Under the pieces are notes generated by a model, which saw only the letters and a list, made by a program, of their open reading frames with translations, did no database searches and had not been told where the DNA came from. 64,000 nt of DNA from contig NZ_JALRMO010000001.1 of the NCBI RefSeq assembly GCF_023276405.1, forward strand, positions 4,402,001-4,466,000. Direction: 5' to 3'. The position numbers and the translations under genes are program-made. How positions within the stretch are numbered: the first letter of the stretch is position 1; every line of letters begins with the position of its first letter. The stretch comes from Paenibacillus hamazuiensis (GTDB lineage Bacteria > Bacillota > Bacilli > Paenibacillales > NBRC-103111). Below are positions 1 through 8,382 of the stretch, one piece after another.

Positions 1-314
1 ACGACATCGCCTGTCAAAAGAATGTTCGGATTTTTCAAATGCGGATTGGCTGCGATCATATCGGCGAGAGGGATCCCCCATGCTTTGCCCAGCTTCCAGA
101 GCGTATCGCCTTGAACAACCACGTGTTTATACAAATAATCCGCAGGCGGCTCCACCGGCTTCGGGCCGGTCGGGATTTTTACTTTCATGCCCACATCGAT
201 CACATTCGGATCGGCAATTTGCGGATTGGCGGCGATCAGCTTCTCCAGATCGACGTTGTATTTTTGGGACAGCTCATACAACGTGTCGCCTTTTTTGACG
301 ATATGGATTTTCAC
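1..314 (-). CDS. LysM-domain protein, SafA-like (N-terminal part; runs off the left edge)
   Basis: Only the first ~104 residues are in the window. The start is a GTG at 314-312, preceded by a GGAGGTT ribosome binding site about 6 bases upstream. The protein opens MKIHIVKKGDTLYELS, a LysM module that ends near residue 48 with VGMKVKIPTG. A short Pro-rich linker and a second LysM module (VVQGDTLWKLGKAWG) follow. LysM modules bind N-acetylglucosamine-containing glycans such as peptidoglycan. The opening residues and the position just past pheA/ilvE resemble the spore-coat morphogenetic protein SafA of Bacillus, which works with SpoVID (also present at 51.3-52.4 kb). That identity is an inference, because the C-terminal part that would decide it lies outside the window. 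Confidence 0.8.
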   Translation of the reverse strand, partial: MKIHIVKKGDTLYELSQKYNVDLEKLIAANPQIADPNVIDVGMKVKIPTGPKPVEPPADYLYKHVVVQGDTLWKLGKAWGIPLADMIAANPHLKNPNILLTGDV

Positions 315-427
315 TGCTTGTAACCTCCTAAATGTATTTTGCCTGAAACCGGCTTTCTCAGCGGTGCGCCGGAATAATAACAGTACAGTGTATGCAGCAG
401 ATGGGCATTTGTACCTTACGAAAACAA

Positions 428-477
428 AAAAATCCCCGATCTCTCGCTCTCTGGGAGCGAGCAGACCGGGGATTTTC
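428..477 (-). terminator. Rho-independent terminator after ilvE
   Basis: On the minus strand a GC-rich hairpin (AAATCCCCG pairing with CGGGGATTT, with an inner GCTCGCTC/GAGCGAG helix) is followed by a T-rich tail TTTTTTTGTTTT. It sits 13 bases after the ilvE stop and closes the pheB-hom-thrCB-pheA-ilvE transcription unit. Confidence 0.85.
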
Positions 478-489
478 CCGAGCTGTGCG

Positions 490-1368
490 TTATTCGTATA
501 CTTTGACGCCGTCCACTTGCACGATTTTGCGGAATTCCTGCAGCAGATGCGTCGTGATCGGGCCCGCCTTGCCGGTGCCGATGATCCGCGCGTCCACTTC
601 GCGTACGGCGATAACCTCGGCGGCAGTACCGGTAAAAAACACTTCGTCCGCCACGTAGACGTCATGCAGCGTAAAAGGTTCTTCCTTGATCGTATACCCG
701 ACGCGGCCGCAAATTTCCATGATGGCTGCGCGGGTAATTCCTTCGAGGGCGCCGCAGTAGCATGGAGGCGTATACACGACGCCGCGTTTGACGATGAATA
801 TATTATCGGATGAGCCTTCCGCCACATATCCTTGCGAGTTCAGCATGATCGCTTCGCCGACGCCCGCGAGGTTCGCCTGGATTTTCGTCAAAATATTGTT
901 CAAATAGTTAAGCGACTTGATTTTCGGGTTCAGCGCATCCGGAATATTGCGGCGAGTGGAGACGGAGACGGTTTTGAGGCCGTTCACGTAAGCTTCTTCC
1001 GGGTAGATGGCAAGCTGCTCGACGATGATGATCACCCATGCCTTCGGAGAGCGGCGGGGATCAAGGCCAAGGTCTCCGGGACCGCGGGAAACGACGAGAC
1101 GAATATAGCCGTCCTTCAGACCGTTGCGGCGAATCGTTTCCACGAGCGCGGCTTGCATTTCATCGTAAGACAGCGGAATATCCAGCATGATCGATTTGGC
1201 GGAATCGTAGAGCCGGTCCAAATGTTCCTTGCATTTGAAAATGTTGCCGCCGTAAATGCGGATGCCCTCGAATATACCGTCACCGTAAAGAAAACCGTGG
1301 TCGTATACCGATACCTTCGCATCCTCTTTCGTAACGAATTCCCCGTTTAAATAAATCCACTGTGCCAT
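490..1368 (-). CDS. ilvE: branched-chain amino acid aminotransferase
   Basis: A class-IV PLP aminotransferase of 292 residues that interconverts branched-chain 2-oxo acids and Val/Leu/Ile with glutamate. The PLP lysine is probably K151 in NPKIKSLNYLNNIL, and the family signature EGSSDNIFIV lies near residue 190. The start chosen is MAQWIYLNGEF at 1368, with GGAGGT about 10 bases upstream; a longer in-frame reading to 1407 has no ribosome binding site and no family resemblance. It is the last gene of the amino-acid operon and is followed by a strong terminator. D-amino acid aminotransferases share this fold, but operon context favours IlvE. Confidence 0.9.
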   Translation of the reverse strand: MAQWIYLNGEFVTKEDAKVSVYDHGFLYGDGIFEGIRIYGGNIFKCKEHLDRLYDSAKSIMLDIPLSYDEMQAALVETIRRNGLKDGYIRLVVSRGPGDLGLDPRRSPKAWVIIIVEQLAIYPEEAYVNGLKTVSVSTRRNIPDALNPKIKSLNYLNNILTKIQANLAGVGEAIMLNSQGYVAEGSSDNIFIVKRGVVYTPPCYCGALEGITRAAIMEICGRVGYTIKEEPFTLHDVYVADEVFFTGTAAEVIAVREVDARIIGTGKAGPITTHLLQEFRKIVQVDGVKVYE

Positions 1369-1433
1369 ATTGCGGCTGCACCTCCTGAAAGTTGTATTGC
1401 CTCGCAAGCTTCGCTATATGGAAAGCTTGGCGG

Positions 1434-2303
1434 TTAACCTTGCTCCTGCTCATAAGAATAGGTGGGGTAGCATCCCAAAATGCGGACCTGGCAGCCGAGC
1501 GCCCGAATTTCTTCCAACGCGGCCGGCAGCAGTACGGATTCCAAAGATCCTTCGATATCGATGTAAAAATAATAGCTGCCGAGTTTCTTTTTGGTCGGAC
1601 GCGACTCGATTTTCGACAGGTTGATCCGCCTCCAGGCAAACGCGGAGAGCACCTGGTGCAGCGCACCCGGAAAGTCTTCCGGCAGAGTAACCAAAATCGT
1701 CGTCTTGTAGCGGTCCGTTTCCTTCAGCTTCGGTTTCTCGTTGCCGATCAGCACGAAGCGGGTATAGTTGTTGCGATGGTCCTGGATATTTCCCGCCAAA
1801 ACATCGAGCCCGTACACGGCCCCGGCGGCAAGCGGACCGATCGCCGCCACATCGGGGGTGCTGATCTCCTGGACAAGCCTGGCCGCTTCCCCGTTGCTGC
1901 CGACCAGCTCCAAATCGGCATGCGGCAATTGATTTTTCAAAAACCCTCTGCATTGGGCCGGCGTCACATGGTGCGAGTAAACTTTCTTGATCCGGCCGAA
2001 CGCCGCGGCGTCATCTTCTCCGGGAATCCGCTTTCCGAGCAGACAGACGGATATCGGGTATACCCATTCGGCCTGAATGGGCAGCTCGACTTCGTTGACC
2101 AGCCAGTCCACATGAAGCAGGACCGACCCTTCGAACGTATTCTCGATCGGAATAACGCTAAGGTCGGTCTTGCCGGAAGCCGTCGACATAAAAACGTCGT
2201 CGATCATTTTACAGCCCACATACTCGAACGAATCCCGGCCTAAAAAGTAATGAGCCGATTCCTCGGTGAAGGTGCCCGGACCGAGTAAGGCGATACGCTT
2301 CAT
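1434..2303 (-). CDS. pheA: prephenate dehydratase
   Basis: 289 residues. It converts prephenate to phenylpyruvate in phenylalanine synthesis. The N-terminal catalytic part (to about residue 180) contains the NNYTRF stretch with the Thr-Arg-Phe active-site motif. A C-terminal ACT domain has GALHQVLSAF and the ESRP phenylalanine-binding motif, so feedback inhibition by Phe is expected from the family. No chorismate mutase or dehydrogenase is fused to it. The ATG overlaps the thrB stop by four bases (ATGA), with a GGAGAGG site inside the end of thrB, so translation is probably coupled. Confidence 0.95.
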   Translation of the reverse strand: MKRIALLGPGTFTEESAHYFLGRDSFEYVGCKMIDDVFMSTASGKTDLSVIPIENTFEGSVLLHVDWLVNEVELPIQAEWVYPISVCLLGKRIPGEDDAAAFGRIKKVYSHHVTPAQCRGFLKNQLPHADLELVGSNGEAARLVQEISTPDVAAIGPLAAGAVYGLDVLAGNIQDHRNNYTRFVLIGNEKPKLKETDRYKTTILVTLPEDFPGALHQVLSAFAWRRINLSKIESRPTKKKLGSYYFYIDIEGSLESVLLPAALEEIRALGCQVRILGCYPTYSYEQEQG

Positions 2304-3268
2304 GCCCGGACCTCTCCTTTAATGTTTTCGAATAATGTACTACTTTCGTCAAAACCTGTCAACACTTGGACGCCGCCGCGGTCCGGCTGCAGCCACATCG
2401 TGCGGGCTCCGATATTTTCCTTGCCGAGCGTCTCCAGCAAAAACCGCTCCAGCCCCGCCTTCTCCGGGCTTTCGCGGTCTACGAGCGCAAGCAGCGTCGG
2501 CCCTGCGCCGCTCAGCGCGGCCCCCAGCGCGCCGTGCTGCGTCGCTTCGCGCAAAATCGTATCCATGCCGGGGATCAGCGCGGCCCGGTAAGGCTGATGC
2601 AGCGCATCCTTCATCGCGCGCGGTATCATCTCCAGATTGCCCGTGCACAGCGCGGCCACGAGCACCGACGAATGGCCGACGTTGAATACGGCATCTTTCA
2701 TGGACAGCTGCCTGGGCAGCACTCCGCGGGCTTTTTCCGTCGACAGCTGAAACTCCGGAATCGCTACAAGCACTTCCAGCCGTTCGCTAGGTTCGATCCG
2801 GATATGCTCGGCGCGTTCCCCGTCCCAGAAGGCGACGACAAGGCCGCCGAACAAAGATGCGCCGACGTTGTCGGGGTGCTTCTCCAGCGCGGTCGCCATC
2901 TGAAACAGCTCGTCGCGGCTGAACGGACTGCCGATCAGCGCATTGGCGGCGGCAAGGCCGCCGACGATCGCCGAGGCGCTGCTGCCCATGCCGCGGGTGA
3001 GCGGGATGTCGCTGTACATCCCGATATACAGCTCGGGGTGGCTGACGCCCGCCTTGGCGAATACCATCTGCGCCACTTCATATACCAAATTCGATTTATC
3101 CGCCCGTATCCCTTTCATCTGCTCGCCGAACAGCTCGATGCGAGTCTCCTCGGCGATGCCCATCTCGATCCAGGCGTATACGTCAAGCGCCATGCCCAGC
3201 GTGTCAAAACCCGGCCCGAGGTTGGCCGTGCTGGCCGGAACTTTGACGCGAACTTTATTGTGTGCCAT
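2300..3268 (-). CDS. thrB: homoserine kinase
   Basis: 322 residues from MAHNKVRVKVPAST. A GHMP-family kinase that phosphorylates homoserine for threonine synthesis. The ATP-binding loop is RGMGSSASAIVGGLAAAN near residue 90, and a C-terminal GAALSGAGPT motif is typical of the family. The start at 3268 has AGAGGAG 8 bases upstream; the same frame stays open to 3604 but that part is the antisense shadow of thrC. It sits between thrC (14-base gap) and pheA (4-base overlap), in the order hom-thrC-thrB common in Firmicutes. Confidence 0.95.
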   Translation of the reverse strand: MAHNKVRVKVPASTANLGPGFDTLGMALDVYAWIEMGIAEETRIELFGEQMKGIRADKSNLVYEVAQMVFAKAGVSHPELYIGMYSDIPLTRGMGSSASAIVGGLAAANALIGSPFSRDELFQMATALEKHPDNVGASLFGGLVVAFWDGERAEHIRIEPSERLEVLVAIPEFQLSTEKARGVLPRQLSMKDAVFNVGHSSVLVAALCTGNLEMIPRAMKDALHQPYRAALIPGMDTILREATQHGALGAALSGAGPTLLALVDRESPEKAGLERFLLETLGKENIGARTMWLQPDRGGVQVLTGFDESSTLFENIKGEVRA

Positions 3269-3282
3269 GCCGTCTGCTCCTC

Positions 3283-4344
3283 TTAGCCTTCCAGCTTCTT
3301 GATCGCTTCCATAACCGCCTGCTCGGAGTCTTGAACGACCATCGGCTCCGCGCTCACGCTCTTGATCGCAATGTTCGGATCCTTCAGACCGTGACCGGTA
3401 AGCACGCAAACGACGGACTGGCCTTTGCTGAAATATCCTTCCTGCTTCAGCTTCATGACGCCGGCGATGGAGGCGGCGGAAGCCGGCTCGGCGAAGATGC
3501 CTTCGCGGGCGGCGATCGTTTTGTACGCGTGCAAAATTTGCTCGTCGGTCACGAAGTTGATCTGCCCGCCGGAATCTTTCGCTGCGGCAGCGGCTCCCTG
3601 CCATGTCGCCGGGTTGCCGATGCGGATTGCCGTCGCGATCGTCTCCGGATTCGGAATCGGCTCTCCGCGCACGATCGCCGCTGCGCCTTCCGCTTCGAAG
3701 CCGATCATTTTCGGCAGCGACTTCGAGATGCCTTTGTCGTAAAATTCCTTAAAGCCTTTCCAGTAAGCGGTAATGTTGCCGGCATTGCCGACCGGGATCG
3801 CCAGGTAGTCCGGCGCTTTGCCGAGCTGCTGCACGACTTCGAATGCGGCCGTCTTTTGCCCTTCGATCCGGAACGGGTTCACCGAATTCACCAGCGTGAT
3901 CGGGTGCTTCGCCGTAATTTCCCGCACGATTTCGAGCGCGCGGTCGAAGTTGCCTTCGATTGCGATGACCTTCGCGCCGTAAATGATCGCCTGCGCCAGC
4001 TTGCCGAGGGCGATGTTGTTGTTCGGGATCAGCACGATGCAGTTCAAACCGCCGCGCGCCGCATAAGCGGCCGCCGCCGCGGACGTATTGCCCGTCGAAG
4101 CGCACATGATCGTCCTGCTGCCTTCCTCCATCGCTTTCGCTACGGCCATCACCATGCCGCGGTCCTTGAACGAACCGGTCGGGTTCAGCCCTTCGTATTT
4201 AAAATATATGTCCAGATCGAGCTCGGCGGACAAATTTTCCGCGCGCACGAGCGGCGTGTTGCCTTCCTGCAGCGTCAGCATCGGCGTCTTGTCAGTTACC
4301 GGCAAATATTCCTTGTACGTGTGCAAAAGTCCCATGTATCTCAT
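3283..4344 (-). CDS. thrC: threonine synthase
   Basis: 353 residues, a fold-type II PLP enzyme that converts O-phosphohomoserine to threonine. The PLP lysine is in [11 protein letters not shown] near residue 57, followed by the Ser/Asn phosphate-binding region [17 protein letters not shown]. The length matches the short, bacterial type of threonine synthase. The GGAGGG site is 12 bases before the ATG at 4344; a second in-frame ATG three codons later is possible. It follows hom by 8 bases. Confidence 0.95.
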   Translation of the reverse strand: MRYMGLLHTYKEYLPVTDKTPMLTLQEGNTPLVRAENLSAELDLDIYFKYEGLNPTGSFKDRGMVMAVAKAMEEGSRTIMCASTGNTSAAAAAYAARGGLNCIVLIPNNNIALGKLAQAIIYGAKVIAIEGNFDRALEIVREITAKHPITLVNSVNPFRIEGQKTAAFEVVQQLGKAPDYLAIPVGNAGNITAYWKGFKEFYDKGISKSLPKMIGFEAEGAAAIVRGEPIPNPETIATAIRIGNPATWQGAAAAAKDSGGQINFVTDEQILHAYKTIAAREGIFAEPASAASIAGVMKLKQEGYFSKGQSVVCVLTGHGLKDPNIAIKSVSAEPMVVQDSEQAVMEAIKKLEG

Positions 4345-4352
4345 TGGTTTCG

Positions 4353-5639
4353 TTAGCCCTCCACTCGGTATACGCTCTTGATGGCATGGACGACGTCCAG
4401 CTGCTCGAATTTTTTCAGCACTTTCTTCATGCTCGCCTGGTTCGCTTCATGCGTGATGATGATGATTTCCGCATTCGGGTTGCTCGGATTCGGATGCTGC
4501 AGCACCGATTCCAGGCTGACGTCATATTCGGCAAACACCTGCGTAATTTGCGCAAGCACGCCCGCTTTGTCCGCCACATGCAGCAAAATATACTGCTTCG
4601 CGGAGATCTGCTCGTCGGTCTTCAGCTTCTTCTCCTTGTACGGCACGAACGCGCGGCGGCCGCCAATGCCCAGCTTCACGTTGCGCACGACGGCGACAAG
4701 ATCGGCCACGACGGACGTCGCTGTCGGCATTTCGCCGGCGCCAGGGCCGTAAAACATCGTCTCGCCGACCGCTTCGCCGTATACGTAGACGGCGTTAAAC
4801 ACGCCGTTCACGGAAGCGAGCGGATGCGACTGCTTCACCATCGTCGGCTGAACGCTGATGCTGATCAGATCGTCCTGGCGCTCGGCGATGCCGAGCAGCT
4901 TCACCTCATAGCCGAGCTTTTTGCCGTAAGCGATGTCCTCCTTGGACACCTGCGAGATGCCCTTGACGGAAACGTCCGCTAGCGCGACATTCGCGCGGAA
5001 GCCAAGCGTGCCGAGAATCGTCATCTTGCGCGCCGCGTCGAAGCCTTCCACGTCGGAGGTCGGATCGGCCTCGGCGTAGCCGAGCGCCTGCGCTTCCTTC
5101 AGCACATCCTCGTAAGCGGCGCCTTCCTGGCTCATCTTGGTCAAAATGAAGTTGGTCGTCCCGTTGACGATACCCATGATTTTCGTGATGCGGTCCGACG
5201 AAAAACCTTCGATCAACGTGCGAATAATCGGAATGCCCCCGGCCACGCTCGCTTCGTAAAACACGTCGCAGCCTTTTTCGGAAGCTTTGGCCAAAATTTC
5301 AGGTCCGTGCAGCGCCATCAAATCTTTATTCGCCGTCACGATATGTTTTCCTCTTTCCAGAGCTTCGAGAATGTACGTTTTGGCCGTCTCGATGCCGCCC
5401 ATCACTTCTATAACGACGTCGATATCCTCATTTTCGATCACGTCGCGCGGATTGTCGGTCAATTTATCGCGGCTGATCGGAATGTTTCTTTGTTTGGACA
5501 AGTCCTGCACCAAAATTTTGGCGATTTCAATCGGGGCCCCCGTCTGGCTGAGCAAATCGTCCTGATGGTTTTCCACGATGCGCACGACGCCGGTTCCTAC
5601 CGTTCCGAGTCCCAATAATCCTACCTTGATCGGTTTCAT
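4353..5639 (-). CDS. hom: homoserine dehydrogenase
   Basis: 428 residues. It reduces aspartate semialdehyde to homoserine at the branch to Thr and Met. It has the Rossmann loop [13 protein letters not shown] at residues 8-20, the substrate region [16 protein letters not shown] with [11 protein letters not shown], and a C-terminal ACT domain ([20 protein letters not shown]) that normally senses threonine. The ribosome binding site is GGGAGGG, 7 bases before the ATG. It is the second gene of the operon, 66 bases after pheB. Confidence 0.95.
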   Translation of the reverse strand: MKPIKVGLLGLGTVGTGVVRIVENHQDDLLSQTGAPIEIAKILVQDLSKQRNIPISRDKLTDNPRDVIENEDIDVVIEVMGGIETAKTYILEALERGKHIVTANKDLMALHGPEILAKASEKGCDVFYEASVAGGIPIIRTLIEGFSSDRITKIMGIVNGTTNFILTKMSQEGAAYEDVLKEAQALGYAEADPTSDVEGFDAARKMTILGTLGFRANVALADVSVKGISQVSKEDIAYGKKLGYEVKLLGIAERQDDLISISVQPTMVKQSHPLASVNGVFNAVYVYGEAVGETMFYGPGAGEMPTATSVVADLVAVVRNVKLGIGGRRAFVPYKEKKLKTDEQISAKQYILLHVADKAGVLAQITQVFAEYDVSLESVLQHPNPSNPNAEIIIITHEANQASMKKVLKKFEQLDVVHAIKSVYRVEG

Positions 5640-5705
5640 CTCGTACCCTCCCGAATGTAATATGTAAACGCGTTTTGGTTATTCACGCCGCGTTTTACTC
5701 TTTGT

Positions 5706-6179
5706 CTACCCTTGCCCGATCAGCGACGCCCGGCGGACGCCGTCCTGATCCCGAAGTTTCTCCAGCAGCACGGCGAGCTGCTCGCCCATCATGCTCGTAT
5801 CGACGGAAATCACCACGTTAGCCATGCCCTGCAGCGGGATCGTTTGGTGAATCGTCAGCACGTTGCCTTCGAGACCGGCGATCATCGCCAGCACCCGGGA
5901 CAAAATGCCCGCGCGATGCTCCAAATCCATCGAAATGGTGACGATGCGCTCCCTCTCCAGCCGGTTCAGCGGAAAAACGCCGTCCTTGTACTTGTAAAAA
6001 GCGCTGCGGCTCAGGTCCACTTTATCCACAGCTTCGTGAATCGTCTTGACTTCTCCGCGGGCCAGCAGCTCCTTCGCCTGAATCGTCTTCAGCAGCGCTT
6101 CCGGCAGCATATCCTCTCGCACCAAATAGTAGCGCTCCTGCTGCGTTTCTTTGGACTCCGTAGGCTTGCGTTCCAGCAC
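5706..6179 (-). CDS. pheB: ACT-domain protein PheB
   Basis: 157 residues with the chosen GTG start. It matches the PheB/UPF0735 family: a basic N-terminal part (YYLVREDMLPEALLKTIQAKELL), a helix-turn-helix-like stretch (DLSRSAFYKYKDGVFP), then an ACT domain (SMDLEHRAGILSRVLAMIAG) near residues 80-150. In Bacillus it lies directly before pheA; here hom, thrC and thrB are in between. GTG at 6179 has GGAGAGG 9 bases upstream. An ATG 13 codons earlier (6218) lies only about 6 bases after a -10 element and has no ribosome binding site, so it is unlikely to be used. The molecular role, presumably amino-acid-responsive regulation, is not settled. Confidence 0.85.
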   Translation of the reverse strand: MLERKPTESKETQQERYYLVREDMLPEALLKTIQAKELLARGEVKTIHEAVDKVDLSRSAFYKYKDGVFPLNRLERERIVTISMDLEHRAGILSRVLAMIAGLEGNVLTIHQTIPLQGMANVVISVDTSMMGEQLAVLLEKLRDQDGVRRASLIGQG

Positions 6180-6224
6180 ACTATCAGTCCTCTCCGGAAA
6201 GACGATTGTTTTCGTCATGTGGAC

Positions 6225-6253
6225 ATTATACAGGAATCGATTGCTTACGGCAA
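6225..6253 (-). promoter_or_regulatory. SigA-type promoter of the pheB-hom-thrCB-pheA-ilvE operon
   Basis: On the minus strand TTGCCG (6253-6248) and TATAAT (6230-6225) are 17 bases apart. The predicted transcription start is close to 6218, which leaves a leader of about 40 nt before the GTG of pheB. Confidence 0.65.
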
Positions 6254-6360
6254 TAGGCAAATCGGTGAACGACGACCCCTATCCATAGCTTGCCCGTACG
6301 GAACATGGTAAAGTAGTGAAGGGAGTTTCCGAATCCGAGTCAAAGTGAGGCGTTGTCCGT

Positions 6361-6861
6361 TTGATCCGCACAAGAATTATTTCTGCCGCCATGCTGTTTT
6401 ATGAAAACGATCTGCTGATGATGGAACGTTCTCTAACGCGCACGCTGAACCCCGGCATGTGGGCCGTCGTCGGCGGGCACCTGGAGCCTTCCGAAATCAG
6501 CGACCCGAAAGCGGCATGCCTGAGGGAAATCGAAGAGGAAACCGGTCTGACGCAGGACGATATCCGTGATCTGAAGCTGCAATATATTTTGCTCCGCCTG
6601 AACCGGAATGAAGTGCGCCAGCAGTTTATATACACGGCCACAGCTCTTAAACGGGAAGTAGCGCAGACCGACGAGGGCGATCTCCACTGGATTCCGCGCG
6701 AAGATGTGCTGAACCGTGACATCCCGTTTATATTCCGCTCGCTCCTGGCCCATTATTTCGAAAACGGGCCGTCTCCCCATATTTGGGTCGGTACGGCGGG
6801 AATCGATGACTCCGCAAACCCGATCGTCCGCTGGACGGAGCTTATAGACCCCGGCGTGTAA
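6361..6861 (+). CDS. NUDIX hydrolase
   Basis: 166 residues from a TTG start with GTGAGG about 10 bases upstream. The Nudix box is recognisable as GGHLEPSE then REIEEETG, near residues 39-63. The spacing between the Glu and the RE pair is nine residues instead of the usual seven, a small insertion (ISDPKAACL). The substrate, usually a nucleoside diphosphate linked to another moiety, cannot be told from sequence. It is one of the few plus-strand genes in this part and stands alone, divergent from the pheB operon. Confidence 0.85.
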   Translation: MIRTRIISAAMLFYENDLLMMERSLTRTLNPGMWAVVGGHLEPSEISDPKAACLREIEEETGLTQDDIRDLKLQYILLRLNRNEVRQQFIYTATALKREVAQTDEGDLHWIPREDVLNRDIPFIFRSLLAHYFENGPSPHIWVGTAGIDDSANPIVRWTELIDPGV

Positions 6862-6890
6862 GCGTCGTACCGGGGGCAAAGTTTTAAATA

Positions 6891-6920
6891 TTGATAATGA
6901 TTATCATTTCCGGACATAAT
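6891..6920 (+). promoter_or_regulatory. Fur box overlapping a plus-strand promoter
   Basis: TGATAATGATTATCA at 6892-6906 is a perfect 7-1-7 palindrome matching the Bacillus Fur core box. It overlaps a possible -35 TTGATA (6891-6896), with CATAAT 18 bases on (6915-6920). Transcription would run rightwards, antisense to the DUF1540 gene. No convincing sense gene lies downstream on the plus strand. Confidence 0.6.
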
Positions 6921-6935
6921 AGGATTAGTTTCCCG

Positions 6936-6968
6936 AAAAAAAGAGGAGGTTGCATGGCAACACTCCTC
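6936..6968 (-). terminator. Terminator of the DUF1540 gene
   Basis: The minus strand reads GAGGAG-T-GTTGC-CAT-GCAAC-CTCCTC and then TTTTTTTC: a two-part helix with a single bulged T and a U-tract. It lies directly after the DUF1540 stop codon. Confidence 0.8.
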
Positions 6969-6977
6969 AGATCGATC

Positions 6978-7130
6978 TTAAATTTTAGGTTCGAAAGTTT
7001 TGCAATCCGTTTCCTCCGAATTCGACGCTTGCTTGCTGCGGCTGACGACATAAATGGAGGAAGCGTTGCACTTGTTGTTCGCTCCCCAGTATTTGCACGA
7101 ATTCACTTCGCAAAGCACATCTTTGGCCAT
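6978..7130 (-). CDS. DUF1540 small cysteine protein
   Basis: 50 residues from MAKDVLCEVNSC, with an ideal AAAGGAGGTG site 9 bases upstream. Four cysteines (C7, C12, C21, C43) follow the DUF1540 pattern CxxxxC...C...C, which suggests a small metal-binding fold. The function of the family is unknown. The frame is open further upstream to 7187, but without a ribosome binding site. It follows the ferritin gene by 77 bases on the same strand. A Fur-type promoter faces it from the 3' side, which links it by context to iron. Confidence 0.85.
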   Translation of the reverse strand: MAKDVLCEVNSCKYWGANNKCNASSIYVVSRSKQASNSEETDCKTFEPKI

Positions 7131-7207
7131 GGCCTCTTTCACCTCCTTTTGTTTAAGGATGGTCGAAAGAGGCGTTTTATTATGCATGACCCGGGTTTAA
7201 AGTCTTA

Positions 7208-7726
7208 TTACGCCTCGGCACCGCCGGCCGGAGGGGTAAACGTCCGTTTGGCCAGCTCGGCGTCGAGCATGTAAAAAGCGTTGCTGTCGTTATCGATCCG
7301 CCGCAGCTTCTGGATGATGCTGTCGAACGTCGCTTCTTCCTCCACCTGCTCATCGATGAACCATTTCAAAAAGTTGATCGTCGCATGTTCCCTTTCGTTC
7401 CAGGCGTCGTCGGAAAGGTCGTAGATGCGTTTCGTCACGGTTTTTTCATGCTCGTACGCCTGCTCGAATGCATCCAGCAACGAGCCGTACTCGTTGACCG
7501 GAGCTTTCATGCCGTCAATGAGCGCGCGCTTGCCGAGCCGGTTGATGAAATGGTAAATTTTCATGGCGTGAAACTTTTCTTCCTCGGCCTGTACGATGAA
7601 AAAATTGGCGAATCCGTCGAAGCTTTCCGCCGAGCAGTACGCCGCCATCGCCAAATAGACGTGCGAGGAATAAAACTCATAGTTCATCTGTTCGTTCAGT
7701 TTCTGCAGCAATTGGTTAGAAAGCAT
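7208..7726 (-). CDS. ferritin (iron storage)
   Basis: 172 residues of the non-haem ferritin (FtnA) family, which oxidises Fe(II) and stores it inside a 24-mer shell. Ferroxidase ligands are visible: the first Glu in LNEQMNYEFYSSHVY, the E..H pair in QAEEEKFHAMKI, and the later Glu/Gln in WFIDEQVEEEATF. The start has a GGGAG site 7 bases upstream. A 15-base palindrome lies in the promoter region. The neighbours are Dps and a DUF1540 protein, so this is an iron-storage cluster. Confidence 0.92.
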   Translation of the reverse strand: MLSNQLLQKLNEQMNYEFYSSHVYLAMAAYCSAESFDGFANFFIVQAEEEKFHAMKIYHFINRLGKRALIDGMKAPVNEYGSLLDAFEQAYEHEKTVTKRIYDLSDDAWNEREHATINFLKWFIDEQVEEEATFDSIIQKLRRIDNDSNAFYMLDAELAKRTFTPPAGGAEA

Positions 7727-7757
7727 GGATTCTCCCGCCTTATCTCACAGTCTCTCG

Positions 7758-7784
7758 ATTAGTTTAACTAATACGTCTGCCAAG
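7758..7784 (-). promoter_or_regulatory. Palindromic operator in the ferritin promoter
   Basis: ATTAGTTTAACTAAT at 7758-7772 is a perfect 7-1-7 inverted repeat. On the minus strand it begins 6 bases after a possible -35 TTGGCA (7784-7779), so a bound protein would cover the -10 region. The layout resembles Fur-family or DtxR-family metal-sensor sites, but the sequence is not the standard Fur, PerR or MntR consensus. Confidence 0.5.
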
Positions 7785-7821
7785 CATTCCTCGAACGTTA
7801 CACAACCTGATTGAAATAATA

Positions 7822-8262
7822 TTATTGCAAAAAGGCGTTCAGCATCCAAACATGCTTTTCCAGCTCGGTATGGATGGCCAGCAGCATATCCGACGTCGTT
7901 TCGTCGCCGGTCTCTTGCGCGAGCGCCATGCCTTCCTTCAGTTCCCCGATGACGGTTTTATAGTCATGGACGATCGCCGCAACCATTTGTTCCGCCGTTT
8001 CATGACCGCTTGCCTCCTGCACGCTGCTGATCTCCAGATACTGCTTCATGGTGGCGATCGGTGCGCCTCCCAAAGCGAGCACCCGTTCGGCAAGCTCGTC
8101 GATGTGAAGCGCCGCTTCTTCGTACAATTGCTGAAACTTCGCATGAAGCGTAAAAAACTGCGGTCCTTTGACGTTCCAATGATAGTTGTGCAGTTTAACA
8201 TAAAGCACGTTCCAACCGGCAATTTGACGGTTTAACGCTTCGACGACCCGGCTCATGTTCAT
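7822..8262 (-). CDS. dps: Dps family DNA-protection ferritin
   Basis: 146 residues. Dps proteins form 12-mers that use hydrogen peroxide to oxidise iron and shield DNA. The ferroxidase residues are in [10 protein letters not shown] (near residue 24) and [23 protein letters not shown], the two Dps signatures. The start at 8262 follows AAAGGATG. A perfect PerR-type box and a good promoter lie upstream, so peroxide control is likely. It is transcribed toward ferritin, but a gap of about 95 bases with its own operator separates them. Confidence 0.92.
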   Translation of the reverse strand: MNMSRVVEALNRQIAGWNVLYVKLHNYHWNVKGPQFFTLHAKFQQLYEEAALHIDELAERVLALGGAPIATMKQYLEISSVQEASGHETAEQMVAAIVHDYKTVIGELKEGMALAQETGDETTSDMLLAIHTELEKHVWMLNAFLQ

Positions 8263-8295
8263 TCATCCTTTCTCTATCTGAAATGGTATAATCCT

Positions 8296-8347
8296 ATCTT
8301 ACACCATTTGGTTATTTAAATCAATTATTATTTTATAATTATTATAA
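8296..8347 (-). promoter_or_regulatory. dps promoter with a perfect PerR-type box
   Basis: TTATAATTATTATAA at 8333-8347 is the exact 15-base PerR consensus palindrome. On the minus strand it is followed by -35 TTGATT (8324-8319), a 17-base spacer and -10 TAAGAT (8301-8296). PerR control of dps (mrgA) is established in Bacillus. Confidence 0.8.
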
Positions 8348-8349
8348 AT

Positions 8350-8376
8350 AAAAGACCGCTCATACGAAAGCGGCCT
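8350..8376 (-). terminator. Terminator after the TrpD-like gene
   Basis: On the minus strand GGCCGCT...AGCGGTC forms a short hairpin followed by TTTTATTT, just after the stop at 8383. Its tail touches the PerR box of dps. Confidence 0.65.
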
Positions 8377-8382
8377 GTTCTG

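Noticed and set aside
6891-7274. 127-codon plus-strand frame under the Fur-type promoter
   Set aside because: Although GAGGAGG stands before one ATG, that sequence is the DUF1540 terminator stem, and the frame is wholly antisense to DUF1540; a non-coding antisense RNA is the better reading.
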